From Aquimarina aggregata (lineage in GTDB: Bacteria > Bacteroidota > Bacteroidia > Flavobacteriales > Flavobacteriaceae): DNA of 64,000 nucleotides. A model generated the notes under the pieces. It was given only the letters and a program-made list of their open reading frames with translations. It was not told the DNA's origin and did no database searches. Of the stretch, positions 19,304 to 27,840 are shown one piece after another (position 1 is the stretch's first letter; each line of letters opens with the position of its first letter). The position numbers and the translations under genes are program-made. Where the stretch lies: positions 1 through 64,000 of the forward strand of contig NZ_LQRT01000011.1 of the NCBI RefSeq assembly GCF_001632745.1, in the 5' to 3' direction.

Positions 19304-21115
19304 TCTAAAAGCACAAAATTCGAATCTCATCATTATTTAGATCTAATTGCCCTTTTAAAAACTTTACATGGTAAAGCCAAAATATTACATCATAAATACT
19401 TGGTAGATGGTGATATTCCCACCTTAGAAAAGAGTGCCAAAATCTATCAAAAAATAGATTATTTAATAGATCACATTAGGCAAACATTACATTATTATAA
19501 AGACAAAATAACTTTTACAGAACAAATTCAAGATACTTATGGCAGCGCTATAGATACACAAGTATTGCTTTTCAAAATTACGAAACAGCAACAATCTTTG
19601 GATCTCGCTTTTTATTACGCCGAAAAAAGCAAAAGCAATACTTTAAAAAGCCTATTATTAGAGTCTAATGCTAAAAGTTTTGCTGGTCTACCTCCTGCAA
19701 TTTTAAATTTAGAACAACATTTAAAAGCAGAATACGCATTATATATTTCCGAACTTATAAATGAAAAATCTAATCTAAAAATTGATTCAACAAAAATCAG
19801 TATTTACGATAATAAACTATTCGAGATTACACGAAAACAAGATTCTTTAACCCAATTAATTGAAAAAGACTATCCAAAATATCATCAATTAAAACATCAA
19901 ACACAACCTATAACTGTTATAGATATCCAAAAGAAATTAGATAACAACACTACTATTTTAGAGTTTTTTCTAACAGATACAACATGTTATGCTTTTCTCA
20001 TTTCGAAAAATGACTTGAGTGTAGAAGAATTACCTGTACAAAAACTTGAAAAGCAAATTAAAGAATTGAGAAACGCTATCATCAGCAAAAACACTAGCTT
20101 GTTTAAAAAGAATGCTGTTTCATTATATAATTCTTTAATAGAACCCATAAAAGATAAAATTAAAGGAGAACAATTTATTATTATACCAGATGGTCCACTA
20201 TGGCATCTTAATTTTGAATTATTACTTACTCATACTAGCGTTACAAACAACCCTAAAAATCTACCATATTTACTGAAAGACTATGTCGTTTCTTATGCTA
20301 ACTCTGCTAACTTATTATTAAACGCACAACATAGTTCTAAAAAAACCAATAAAAGACAAGAATGCCTTGCTTTTTCGTTTTCAGATACCACTAGTCTCAA
20401 AACTACAGAAAAAATAAGCATGACCAGACTGCGAAGTATTAGTTATGATTTGCCTGGAACTCGTGAAGAGATTAAGGCTATTTCTGATATTATCGACGGG
20501 CAATATTATTTTGGTTCTCAAGCAGTAGAACGTAATTTCAAAAAAAATGCTAATCAATACAATATCCTTCATTTGGCATTGCACGGAGATGTAGATAATG
20601 ACAATCCAGAGAATTCAAAACTATACTTCACTAAAACTAAAGATTCTCTTGAGGATAATTTACTGTATAGTCATGAATTGTTTGCTCTAAACATTCCTGC
20701 CGATTTAACTGTTCTTAGTGCATGTAATACGGGAACCGGAAAAATCGCAAAAGGCGAAGGCATTATGAGTTTAGGTAATGCATTTCAATATGCTGGTTCG
20801 AAGAGTTTGCTTTTAAGTAGTTGGGAAATATCTGATCAGACCACTCCAGAGTTAATGAGATTTTTCTATTCAAATCTTAAAAAAGGCATGAATAAACCTA
20901 AAGCTTTACAACAAGCTAAATTACAGTACTTAAACACTGCCAATATAAACAGAGTTGATCCTTTTTATTGGGGTGCTTTTTATTTAGTCGGAGATATAGA
21001 CCCCATCCAATTTAAGGATGATTATTTTAAGTTTTGGATGATTGGATTCGTAGTTATTGGTATTCTAATACTCATAGGTATCCGAGTACGTCGATCTTTT
21101 AAAAAACAACACTAA
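19304..21115 (+). CDS. CHAT (caspase-like) protease domain, C-terminal half of the interrupted gene
   Basis: Open from 19304 in the frame of the TPR half; the first possible start is a TTG at 19400, giving 571 residues, but the sequence before it (KTLHGKAKILHHKYLVDG) already belongs to the family. The CHAT domain spans about residues 260-545 of the TTG version, with catalytic His395 in HLALHGDVD and Cys442 in VLSACNTGTGKI, then GEGIMSLGNAFQYAGS and the SSWEISD segment. CHAT proteases are caspase-related and include bacterial effectors such as TPR-CHAT of gRAMP systems. A C-terminal membrane helix (FWMIGFVVIGILILIGI) with a basic tail anchors it, placing the protease in the periplasm if the upstream signal peptide is used. 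It overlaps apbE convergently by four bases. Confidence 0.85.
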   Translation, partial: SKSTKFESHHYLDLIALLKTLHGKAKILHHKYLVDGDIPTLEKSAKIYQKIDYLIDHIRQTLHYYKDKITFTEQIQDTYGSAIDTQVLLFKITKQQQSLDLAFYYAEKSKSNTLKSLLLESNAKSFAGLPPAILNLEQHLKAEYALYISELINEKSNLKIDSTKISIYDNKLFEITRKQDSLTQLIEKDYPKYHQLKHQTQPITVIDIQKKLDNNTTILEFFLTDTTCYAFLISKNDLSVEELPVQKLEKQIKELRNAIISKNTSLFKKNAVSLYNSLIEPIKDKIKGEQFIIIPDGPLWHLNFELLLTHTSVTNNPKNLPYLLKDYVVSYANSANLLLNAQHSSKKTNKRQECLAFSFSDTTSLKTTEKISMTRLRSISYDLPGTREEIKAISDIIDGQYYFGSQAVERNFKKNANQYNILHLALHGDVDNDNPENSKLYFTKTKDSLEDNLLYSHELFALNIPADLTVLSACNTGTGKIAKGEGIMSLGNAFQYAGSKSLLLSSWEISDQTTPELMRFFYSNLKKGMNKPKALQQAKLQYLNTANINRVDPFYWGAFYLVGDIDPIQFKDDYFKFWMIGFVVIGILILIGIRVRRSFKKQH

Positions 21116-22107
21116 TTCTCTGGAAAACGATTAATTGCTAATGTCTTCAGCTCTTTATTGTGGTCTTCATAGATAAAATAAACCTGAAGTTCTGGATGAT
21201 TTTTCAAAAAAGCTTTTGACTTTTCTAAACCCATTGACATTAATGCCGTTGCATACGCATCTGCTATCATGCAGGTTTCGGCAAGTATAGATACACTTAA
21301 CAAGTTTGACTTATGCGGATAACCTGTTTTGGTATTAATAATATGCGCATATCTATTTCCTTCTTGATCTAATTTAAATTTTCTATAACTCCCAGAAGTA
21401 GCCATGGCCTGATCTTGTAATTCGATAACTTTGCTATAGGATTGATCTCCATCAAAATTAGGATCCTCTACTCCTATCCGCCATGGTTTTTTCTTTACTA
21501 AATTACTTCCTTTACCTCTAATTTCTCCCCCTATTTCTACCAAATAATTTTCAATATTCTTTTCTTCTAAAAATTCTGCAAATACATCTACTGCATATCC
21601 TTTAGCTAATGAATTAAAATCTATAAATGTATTCGGGTTATTTTTTATAATAGTATTCTCTTTTAAGGTAACTTTATCTAGTCCAACTGTTAACAGCAAA
21701 CTATCAATTTTTAGGCTGTCTAATGCAATTATTTTACCCTTCGGTCCAAAATCCCACGCATTAACTAATACGCCTATAGTTGGATCAAAAGCCCCACTAG
21801 TCGCTCTAAATATCTCTTCTGAAGCAGTAAAAACTTTTTTAAAATGCTCATCAACAATTACATTACTATCTCCTTTATTAATTCGAGATATATCAGAATC
21901 ATTAATGTAAGTAGACATTGAATGATTTATTACTGTTATAATACTATCATATCCCTTTGACAAATCTATCTCTTTTGTAGCAATAATTTGAATTGAAAAA
22001 GTCGTTCCAAAGGCTTCTCCTTTTGTATAATTAAGGGCTAATTTAGTGCCTTGGTTACATGAAATTAACGCCCCAAAAAGAGCAAAAACACATATTTTCT
22101 TAATCAT
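21112..22107 (-). CDS. apbE: FAD:protein FMN transferase, lipoprotein
   Basis: 331 residues. It transfers FMN from FAD to a Thr/Ser in Dxx(S/T)GA(T/S) motifs of exported proteins, here most likely NqrC and NqrB encoded about 6 kb away on the same strand. The lipoprotein signal ends FGALISC (Cys17). Family motifs follow: GEAFGTTFSIQI, ATSGAFDPTIG, FIDFNSLAKGYAVD, VEIGGEIRGKG, the Mg2+/FAD loop AMATSGSYRKF and HIINTKTGYP. Length is typical. It is five bases downstream of a small conserved gene on the same strand and probably shares its transcript. Confidence 0.95.
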   Translation of the reverse strand: MIKKICVFALFGALISCNQGTKLALNYTKGEAFGTTFSIQIIATKEIDLSKGYDSIITVINHSMSTYINDSDISRINKGDSNVIVDEHFKKVFTASEEIFRATSGAFDPTIGVLVNAWDFGPKGKIIALDSLKIDSLLLTVGLDKVTLKENTIIKNNPNTFIDFNSLAKGYAVDVFAEFLEEKNIENYLVEIGGEIRGKGSNLVKKKPWRIGVEDPNFDGDQSYSKVIELQDQAMATSGSYRKFKLDQEGNRYAHIINTKTGYPHKSNLLSVSILAETCMIADAYATALMSMGLEKSKAFLKNHPELQVYFIYEDHNKELKTLAINRFPEN

Positions 22108-22112
22108 AATTC

Positions 22113-22490
22113 TTAATTTAAATGTGTTTCTATAGCTTGAATCCCTGCATATTCCAGAATATAATCTTCATTTAAGAAAACAGGCTTTTTAGGATCTTCA
22201 GAATTTTGTAACCCTACGCCTGCGTAAAATACCTTTGCTTCCTGTTCTCTAGCATGTTTTTTAAAGGATTCCATCCAAATCATATCGTAATTATGTGGAT
22301 TATCTGGATATAAAACCGCTTTTACTATTACAAAGTATCTTTGATTACTCTTATCAACACATACAAACTGAGGGTGTTTTCCTAATTTACTATTTACAGC
22401 TATGAATTCGTAGCCTTTTTTTTCGAGTTCTTTACCGACAATATTCATTGCCAGATTATGAAGTTCTTGTTTGGTAAGTATCCTAGTCAT
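22113..22490 (-). CDS. Small conserved flavobacterial protein of the nqr neighbourhood
   Basis: 125 residues, no signal peptide or membrane segment. Homologues in Flavobacteriaceae are, as I recall, sometimes labelled 'Na+-translocating NADH-quinone reductase subunit F' because of their location, but it has neither the ferredoxin cysteines nor FAD motifs and is not NqrF. It is an alpha/beta protein: LHNLAMNIVGKELEKKGYEF, then FVCVDKSNQRYFVIVKAV and EAKVFYAGVGLQNSED. The pattern of a central VDKxxxxYFVIVKAV strand pair resembles a restriction-endonuclease-like core, but catalytic function cannot be claimed. Directly upstream of apbE with a gap of about five bases, so co-expression with the flavin transferase is likely. 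Confidence 0.75.
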   Translation of the reverse strand: MTRILTKQELHNLAMNIVGKELEKKGYEFIAVNSKLGKHPQFVCVDKSNQRYFVIVKAVLYPDNPHNYDMIWMESFKKHAREQEAKVFYAGVGLQNSEDPKKPVFLNEDYILEYAGIQAIETHLN

Positions 22491-22528
22491 AATACTACAA
22501 ATATACTATCATAATTCATAATCTCGAA

Positions 22529-23407
22529 TTATTTAAACCTAATAAAACTAGCTTTATCAAAGTAATAACTTGGTGTATCTACAGGGTCATTTTTTGTAAA
22601 CTTATACCAAGGAGCACTACTTGCATTGCCATAGTTTTTAAGTAAACAAACACTTTGTGCAGGAGTATTTCCTTGTGCCAAAAGATACATTTTTTCACCT
22701 TTTTCGTTTACAATTTCATCTACTACGATTTCTATATGCCCTGGAGAGCCTGGTTTAACTAACATATCGCCAATTCTAATATCATCGACTGTTATCTTTT
22801 GTAATTCATGATACATAGATAAGGTTCCGGCATAGGTATAGATCAGATTCAGATATTTGTAAAAATTAGTTTTTGAAGTATTAGCCTGAGCTGTTTTATG
22901 AAATGACACTTTGTTTCCCTTTATTTTTGGTCGATATCCTTCTGCATATTTACTCCATGAACAATAATGACCTGATGTAAAATTAAATCCTATATCTTCT
23001 TTTTTATTTTGTTCCCACAGGTACTCAGATCTAATTCTCATCAAAGCATCGGCACATTGCTGCAAACCATTTGAAGGGACCGGCACTTCAAGAATTGCCT
23101 CGTGCCAATCCTGAGCAAAGTACTCGGTATCATCATAATTAATAATTTTACTTCCGTATGCTTTTAGCTGATAATGCCTTAAATATTCCTGAAAAGACCC
23201 TTTTTCATACGGTACTCTCTTGTATCCATCTGGCAAAAGCACTCTAGTAGAAACAGAATCACCATTTTTATTTATAAGACCTGAAGTTCTTGTGATATTA
23301 GCAATTACACCCTTTATGTGATGGGTCACTTTATCTGTTTTTGAAGTGCTTTTAAACACTACAAAAACTATTATTACACCAACTAAAACTAAAAGAAACT
23401 TTTTCAA
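22529..23407 (-). CDS. DUF4846 family protein, membrane-anchored or exported
   Basis: 292 residues. The N-terminal hydrophobic segment (KFLLVLVGVIIVFVVF) is a signal or anchor. Recognisable DUF4846 features include RVLLPDGYKRVPYEKGSFQEYL, HEAILEVPVP, QQCADALMRIRSEYLW, FTSGHYCSWSKYAEGYRP, VDDIRIGDMLVKPGSPGHIEIV and AQGNTPAQS. The function of the family is not known to me; the GxPGHIEIVVD and AQGNTPAQ segments recall NlpC/P60-like exported proteins (inference). It lies 38 bases upstream of the small conserved gene and apbE on the same strand, and these three may form one transcript. Confidence 0.82.
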   Translation of the reverse strand: MKKFLLVLVGVIIVFVVFKSTSKTDKVTHHIKGVIANITRTSGLINKNGDSVSTRVLLPDGYKRVPYEKGSFQEYLRHYQLKAYGSKIINYDDTEYFAQDWHEAILEVPVPSNGLQQCADALMRIRSEYLWEQNKKEDIGFNFTSGHYCSWSKYAEGYRPKIKGNKVSFHKTAQANTSKTNFYKYLNLIYTYAGTLSMYHELQKITVDDIRIGDMLVKPGSPGHIEIVVDEIVNEKGEKMYLLAQGNTPAQSVCLLKNYGNASSAPWYKFTKNDPVDTPSYYFDKASFIRFK

Positions 23408-23585
23408 AATACAAACGTGATTTTATAATTAAAAACTACTTAAAATTACATACAGTTGTCTTAAAGACTGTAAAATAATTCAAAAATTGCATTTAACAAA
23501 ACATTAGTAAACAACTGATTTTTTCGCTTGGTCTTTATGGTAATTCTTTACTAAACAAATAAATTATTAATTAAAAACAGTCAGC

Positions 23586-24275
23586 ATGAAAACAACTATT
23601 ATTTCAATTCTCACCTTGTTCTTAATGTATTCAACATCCTATACACAAGAAGAAACCAAGTACGGGTTTAATAAATCAGATTTTATTGTGGCAGGTTCAA
23701 TTAGCTACTCAAAAGGAGATTCAAATTCCAAATTTATGAGTAATGATCGTCAAACATTTACATCTAGCTCTGAAAATAAAAATTTTTTCTTGATTCCCGA
23801 AGTGGGATATTTTTTATCAGATTATTTTATGATAGGTACCAAAATTGGTTACATAACAGGCAAATCTAAAAATTACAACGGCAATATCCTTTTCGAAAAT
23901 AAAAGCTCAGGGTATACGGCTAGTTTATTCGGAAGATATTATGTGATCCCAAAGAAAAGAATATCACTTTTCACTGAATTAGAAGGGTCCTACTCTAAGA
24001 TAGATTCTAAAAATAGCAGAAACGAATTTTTAAACCTACCATCTTTTAGTGAAAATGAACAGGAGAGTTATTCAATATCTTTTGCTCCAGGGGTCAATAT
24101 TTTTATAAATCAAAATTTAGCATTGACATCTAAAATTGGTAACATTGGATATACCAGATCAAAAAGTTCTTTTATTGATCTTGAAAATAATGACACGTCT
24201 AACAATAAAAATAGTGGATTCTCTGCTTCAGTTAATTTAGACAATTTCTTTTTTGGATTTCTATATACTATCTAA
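23586..24275 (+). CDS. Outer-membrane beta-barrel protein
   Basis: 229 residues. The signal peptide ends near residue 20 (LMYSTSYTQ). The rest alternates polar and hydrophobic residues in eight or so strands with aromatic girdles (FFLIPEVGYFLSDYFMIGTK, YTASLFGRYYVIP, LFTELEGSYSK, ISFAPGVNIFIN) and ends with the barrel signature NFFFGFLYTI. It resembles the OmpA/porin_6-like small barrels common in Bacteroidota. It points against the surrounding nqr/apbE genes and sits between nqrF and the DUF4846 gene. Specific function unknown. Confidence 0.82.
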   Translation: MKTTIISILTLFLMYSTSYTQEETKYGFNKSDFIVAGSISYSKGDSNSKFMSNDRQTFTSSSENKNFFLIPEVGYFLSDYFMIGTKIGYITGKSKNYNGNILFENKSSGYTASLFGRYYVIPKKRISLFTELEGSYSKIDSKNSRNEFLNLPSFSENEQESYSISFAPGVNIFINQNLALTSKIGNIGYTRSKSSFIDLENNDTSNNKNSGFSASVNLDNFFFGFLYTI

Positions 24276-24291
24276 TTATTTTAAAACAAAA

Positions 24292-24315
24292 AACCGATAC
24301 AGAAATGTATCGGTT
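24292..24315. terminator. Bidirectional terminator between barrel protein gene and nqrF
   Basis: AACCGATAC (24292-24300) and GTATCGGTT (24307-24315) form a perfect 9-bp stem with a 6-base loop. AAAACAAA precedes it and TCTTATTTTAT follows, so both convergent genes can use it. Confidence 0.8.
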
Positions 24316-24349
24316 CTTATTTTATATCTATTGAAAGAATATTTAATTT

Positions 24350-25657
24350 CTATCCTCCAAAATCATCAAATCTGATATGTTCATCAGGAATTCCGAAATC
24401 TTCTCCCATTTTTTGAACTGCTTTGTTCATTAATGGTGGACCACAGAAATATAATTCTATATCTTCTGGAGATTCATGATGATTAAGGTAATTATCGATC
24501 ACACAGTTATGAATGAATCCAACAAATCCATCTCCTTCTGCATTAATATCACTTTTTACTTTCCAGTTATCTTCTTCTAGCGGTTCTGATAATGCTAAGT
24601 AAAACTTAAAGTTCGGGAAGTTCTTTTCTAAATCATAGAAATGCTCCAAATAAAACAATTCACGCTTAGAACGACCACCATACCAGTAAGTCACTTTTCT
24701 TCCTGTTTGTAGAGTTTTGAATAAATGATACAAGTGAGAACGCATTGGTGCCATACCAGCTCCTCCACCTACATAAAGCATTTCTGATTCAGATTCATTT
24801 ATAAAAAACTCACCGTAAGGACCAGAGATTACAACTTTATCTCCTGGTTTTTGAGCAAAAATATAAGATGACGCTACACCAGGGTTAACATCCATCCAAC
24901 CATTCTTGGCTCTATCCCATGGTGGAGTTGCAATACGTACATTAAGCATAATCTCTCTTCCTTCTGCAGGGTAAGACGCCATAGAATATGCACGCTCAAC
25001 AGTTTCGTCATTTTTCATAACCAATGGCCATAAACCAAACTTATCCCACTCTGCCTGAAATTTATCAGGAGTTTCATGTTCTTCTGGATGTGCTGTAATA
25101 TCAATATCAGAATATTTTATTTCACACTGAGGGATTTCAATCTGAATATATCCCCCTGCTTTATATCCCATATCTTCAGGAATACGCACTACGAATTCTT
25201 TAATAAAAGAAGCTACATTATAATTACGAACAACTTCTGCTTCCCATTTTTTAATTCCAAATACCTCTTCCGGAACTTCGATATTCATATTTTGCTTTAC
25301 CTTAACCTGGCAAGCTAAACGTGCTCCATGTTGTAGTTCTTTACGAGAAAAATGAGGTGTCTCTGTTGGTAAAGCTTCTCCTCCACCTTCTAATACGTGA
25401 CATTCACATTGAATACAGGTTCCACCACCACCACATGCAGACGGTAAAAATATTTTCTGTGCTCCTAAAGTAGATAATAATGTACCTCCTGAAGCAACTT
25501 CAATTTCTTTTTCACCGTTAATAGTAATCTTAACGGGACCTGATGGTAGTAACTTATCTTTGGCAAATAATAAGATTCCTACTAAAACAAGAATCAGCAC
25601 CAAAAACGAAATAATCGTAATTGCTATTGTTCCACCGGTAGATGCTAAAAATATCAT
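24350..25657 (-). CDS. nqrF: Na+-translocating NADH:quinone reductase subunit F
   Basis: 435 residues, last gene of nqrABCDEF. It is the NADH-oxidising subunit. An N-terminal membrane helix (ITIISFLVLILVLVGILLF) is followed by a 2Fe-2S ferredoxin domain with Cys75, Cys81, Cys84 and Cys116 (SACGGGGTCIQCECHVL and RLACQV), then an FAD-binding domain with RAYSMASYP and an NADH domain with VGGGAGMAPMRSHLYHLF. The C-terminus CGPPLMNKAVQKM...RFDDFGG is typical. One base separates its start from the stop of nqrE, which suggests coupled translation. Confidence 0.97.
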   Translation of the reverse strand: MIFLASTGGTIAITIISFLVLILVLVGILLFAKDKLLPSGPVKITINGEKEIEVASGGTLLSTLGAQKIFLPSACGGGGTCIQCECHVLEGGGEALPTETPHFSRKELQHGARLACQVKVKQNMNIEVPEEVFGIKKWEAEVVRNYNVASFIKEFVVRIPEDMGYKAGGYIQIEIPQCEIKYSDIDITAHPEEHETPDKFQAEWDKFGLWPLVMKNDETVERAYSMASYPAEGREIMLNVRIATPPWDRAKNGWMDVNPGVASSYIFAQKPGDKVVISGPYGEFFINESESEMLYVGGGAGMAPMRSHLYHLFKTLQTGRKVTYWYGGRSKRELFYLEHFYDLEKNFPNFKFYLALSEPLEEDNWKVKSDINAEGDGFVGFIHNCVIDNYLNHHESPEDIELYFCGPPLMNKAVQKMGEDFGIPDEHIRFDDFGG

Positions 25658-25658
25658 A

Positions 25659-26375
25659 TTATTTAAGTATTGTAACGTTAGTATTTTCGGCTACTTCTTT
25701 TGTAGTCTCTTTTTCTTCAACTTTAACAGTCTTTGTCTCTTTTGACTCTTCTTCATCACCTCCTGTTAACATTCCTCCAAAACTCATAAAACCAATTGCC
25801 ATAAGTCCAGTTAGGATAAAAGTAATCCCTAGACCTCTTAATGGTGCGGGTACGTTTGAGTATCTGATCTTTTCTCGGATAGCTGCAATAGCCAAAATAG
25901 CTAAAAACCATCCAATCCCAGATCCTATACCATACACTGCAGCATGAGATATTGTTGCAAATTCTTTTTGTTGCATAAACAATGATCCACCTAAAATCGC
26001 ACAGTTTACTGCGATTAATGGTAAAAAGATACCAAGTGAATTATATAAAGAAGGTGAAAATTTTTCTACAACAATCTCTACTAATTGTACCATTGTGGCA
26101 ATAGTTGCAATAAATAAAATAAAGGTCAAGAAACTTAAATCATAATCTGCATATTCTGGACCTAACCATACTAATGCTCCTTCTCTAAGAATATATTTAT
26201 CTAATAAGAAATTTAATGGTACTGTGATAGCTAATACGAATATAACTGCTGCTCCAAGACCTACTGCGGTAGAAACCTTTTTAGATACAGCTAGATAAGA
26301 ACACATTCCTAAAAAGAATGCAAATACCATATTATCTATAAAGATCGATTTTAAAAATAACTCTAAATATTCCAT
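25659..26375 (-). CDS. nqrE: Na+-translocating NADH:quinone reductase subunit E
   Basis: 238 residues, a six-helix membrane subunit that with NqrD forms the inverted-repeat pair carrying an Fe centre. The conserved core reads [19 protein letters not shown] (Cys at residue 25), [20 protein letters not shown] (with the second conserved Cys) and [12 protein letters not shown]. The family is usually about 200 residues; here a further ~35-residue charged tail ([19 protein letters not shown]...) is added at the C-terminus. It lies 11 bases downstream of nqrD. Confidence 0.95.
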   Translation of the reverse strand: MEYLELFLKSIFIDNMVFAFFLGMCSYLAVSKKVSTAVGLGAAVIFVLAITVPLNFLLDKYILREGALVWLGPEYADYDLSFLTFILFIATIATMVQLVEIVVEKFSPSLYNSLGIFLPLIAVNCAILGGSLFMQQKEFATISHAAVYGIGSGIGWFLAILAIAAIREKIRYSNVPAPLRGLGITFILTGLMAIGFMSFGGMLTGGDEEESKETKTVKVEEKETTKEVAENTNVTILK

Positions 26376-26386
26376 GTCTTCTTATT

Positions 26387-27079
26387 TTAATGATCTTCGA
26401 TTAATTCTTTATTTCTGCTTCTTTGTATCCAAATGATAATTCCTACAGTAATTAATGCCATTGGCGCCAATACCATAAAACCATTATTTTCATACCCTAA
26501 AGCATACAAGCCAGTCTTTTCAATTGGATCTCCTAATACTTTAGCTCCAAACAAAGTTCCTGATCCTAATAGCTCTCTAAAAAACGCTACAATCACAAGT
26601 AAAACACCATATCCCGCTGCATTACCTATTCCATCAAGAAAAGATTTCCAAGGGCCGTTACCTAAGGCAAAAGCTTCAAAACGCCCCATAATAATACAGT
26701 TTGTAATTATTAAACCAATAAATACAGATAGTTCTTTACTTAAAGTATATGCAAATGCTTTTAAGACCTGATCTACAACAATTACTAATGCAGCAACAAC
26801 TACCAGTTGTACTATAATTCTAATTTTTGAAGGAATTATATTTCTCATTAAAGAAATAACTACGTTTCCTATTCCTAATACAAATATTACTGAAATTGCC
26901 ATTACAATTGAAGGTTTCAATTGAGCTGTAATTGCAAGCGCAGAACATATTCCTAATACCTGAATAGTAATTGGATTATTATCAGCAAGAGGATCTGTTA
27001 ACAATTTCTTGTTCTTCTTAGAAAACAAAGGCTCTTTAGGCTCTTTTGCTTTAACTTTTTCTTCTGTTACTTCAGCCAT
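26387..27079 (-). CDS. nqrD: Na+-translocating NADH:quinone reductase subunit D
   Basis: 230 residues, homologous to NqrE with inverted topology. The core contains NPITIQVLGICSALAITAQL, LSVFIGLIITNCIIMGRFEA and GIGNAAGYGVLLVIVAFFRELLGSG; the two Fe-site cysteines are in GICSAL and TNCIIMG. A charged cytoplasmic N-terminal extension of about 30 residues (EEKVKAKEPKEPLFSKKNKK) precedes the usual start of the family. It is three bases downstream of nqrC and clearly in the operon. Confidence 0.95.
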   Translation of the reverse strand: MAEVTEEKVKAKEPKEPLFSKKNKKLLTDPLADNNPITIQVLGICSALAITAQLKPSIVMAISVIFVLGIGNVVISLMRNIIPSKIRIIVQLVVVAALVIVVDQVLKAFAYTLSKELSVFIGLIITNCIIMGRFEAFALGNGPWKSFLDGIGNAAGYGVLLVIVAFFRELLGSGTLFGAKVLGDPIEKTGLYALGYENNGFMVLAPMALITVGIIIWIQRSRNKELIEDH

Positions 27080-27082
27080 TTG

Positions 27083-27838
27083 TTATTTTTTTAAAGTTTC
27101 GAAATAAGGTTGATACATTTTTATTCCTTTCTTCACCATTGCTGTAACACCGTCACCTGTTATTGTTGCTCCAGCCATAGCGTCTACTTCATTATCACCT
27201 TTGTCTACGTTTTTAGGATCTGCGTTACCTTTCTTTACAGTAATTCCTTTATAGTTTCCTGATGCATCCAGTATACTTTCTCCTATAAAATCATCTCTAA
27301 AATATGCTTCTTTGATATTAGCACCAAGACCAGGAGTTTCTCCTTTATGGTCAAAAAATGCGCCTTTTACGGTTTTGAATTCTTTATCTAAAGAAACATA
27401 TCCCCAGATTGCATCCCAAAGACCATTACCTCTCATTGGCACAACATAATACTCTTGACCATCTTTTTTACCTATAAACAAAGGCATTTTTCGTTGATAA
27501 TTGGCATCTTGTTTTACCTTATCATTCTCTTTTTTAACTTCGATACTAAAGGCGTCTTTAGATTTTTGTGCTTTATCACCTACTACTATATATTGTTCTT
27601 CTCCTACATACTGATCAAATAATTCCTGAGCCTTTTCTGCAGGAACAAACTCATTAGGATCTTCTGTATCTGCTATTCCCATAGCAAATAATATGTTCTG
27701 TTGCTTTTCTGTACGTTTATTTGCGTCTATCCTATCCTTTAATGAGGAAGCGGTAAAAGCAAGTAAAGAACCAACCACAACTACCATAGCTATGGCAAAT
27801 ATGATTGTATATGAATTTTTATCTGTATTCATTGCCAT
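27083..27838 (-). CDS. nqrC: Na+-translocating NADH:quinone reductase subunit C
   Basis: 251 residues. One N-terminal membrane helix (YTIIFAIAMVVVVGSLLAF) and a periplasmic FMN-binding domain. The flavinylation motif Dxx(S/T)GAT appears as DAMAGAT, Asp219 to Thr225, so Thr225 would carry FMN attached by ApbE; Ala replaces the usual Ser/Thr at the fourth position. GNGLWDAIWGYVSLD and KGETPGLGANI are family hallmarks. Two bases separate it from nqrB. Confidence 0.95.
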   Translation of the reverse strand: MAMNTDKNSYTIIFAIAMVVVVGSLLAFTASSLKDRIDANKRTEKQQNILFAMGIADTEDPNEFVPAEKAQELFDQYVGEEQYIVVGDKAQKSKDAFSIEVKKENDKVKQDANYQRKMPLFIGKKDGQEYYVVPMRGNGLWDAIWGYVSLDKEFKTVKGAFFDHKGETPGLGANIKEAYFRDDFIGESILDASGNYKGITVKKGNADPKNVDKGDNEVDAMAGATITGDGVTAMVKKGIKMYQPYFETLKK

Positions 27839-27840
27839 GA

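Noticed and set aside
17573-21115. A complete defence system built around the TPR-CHAT gene
   Set aside because: No Cas/gRAMP, reverse transcriptase, NTPase or other defence partner is found on either side; the neighbours are a methyltransferase and apbE.
25076-25318. Plus-strand ORFs inside the nqr genes (also 25642-25947, 26433-26771 and 28481-28696)
   Set aside because: They are antisense shadows of strongly conserved nqr coding regions.
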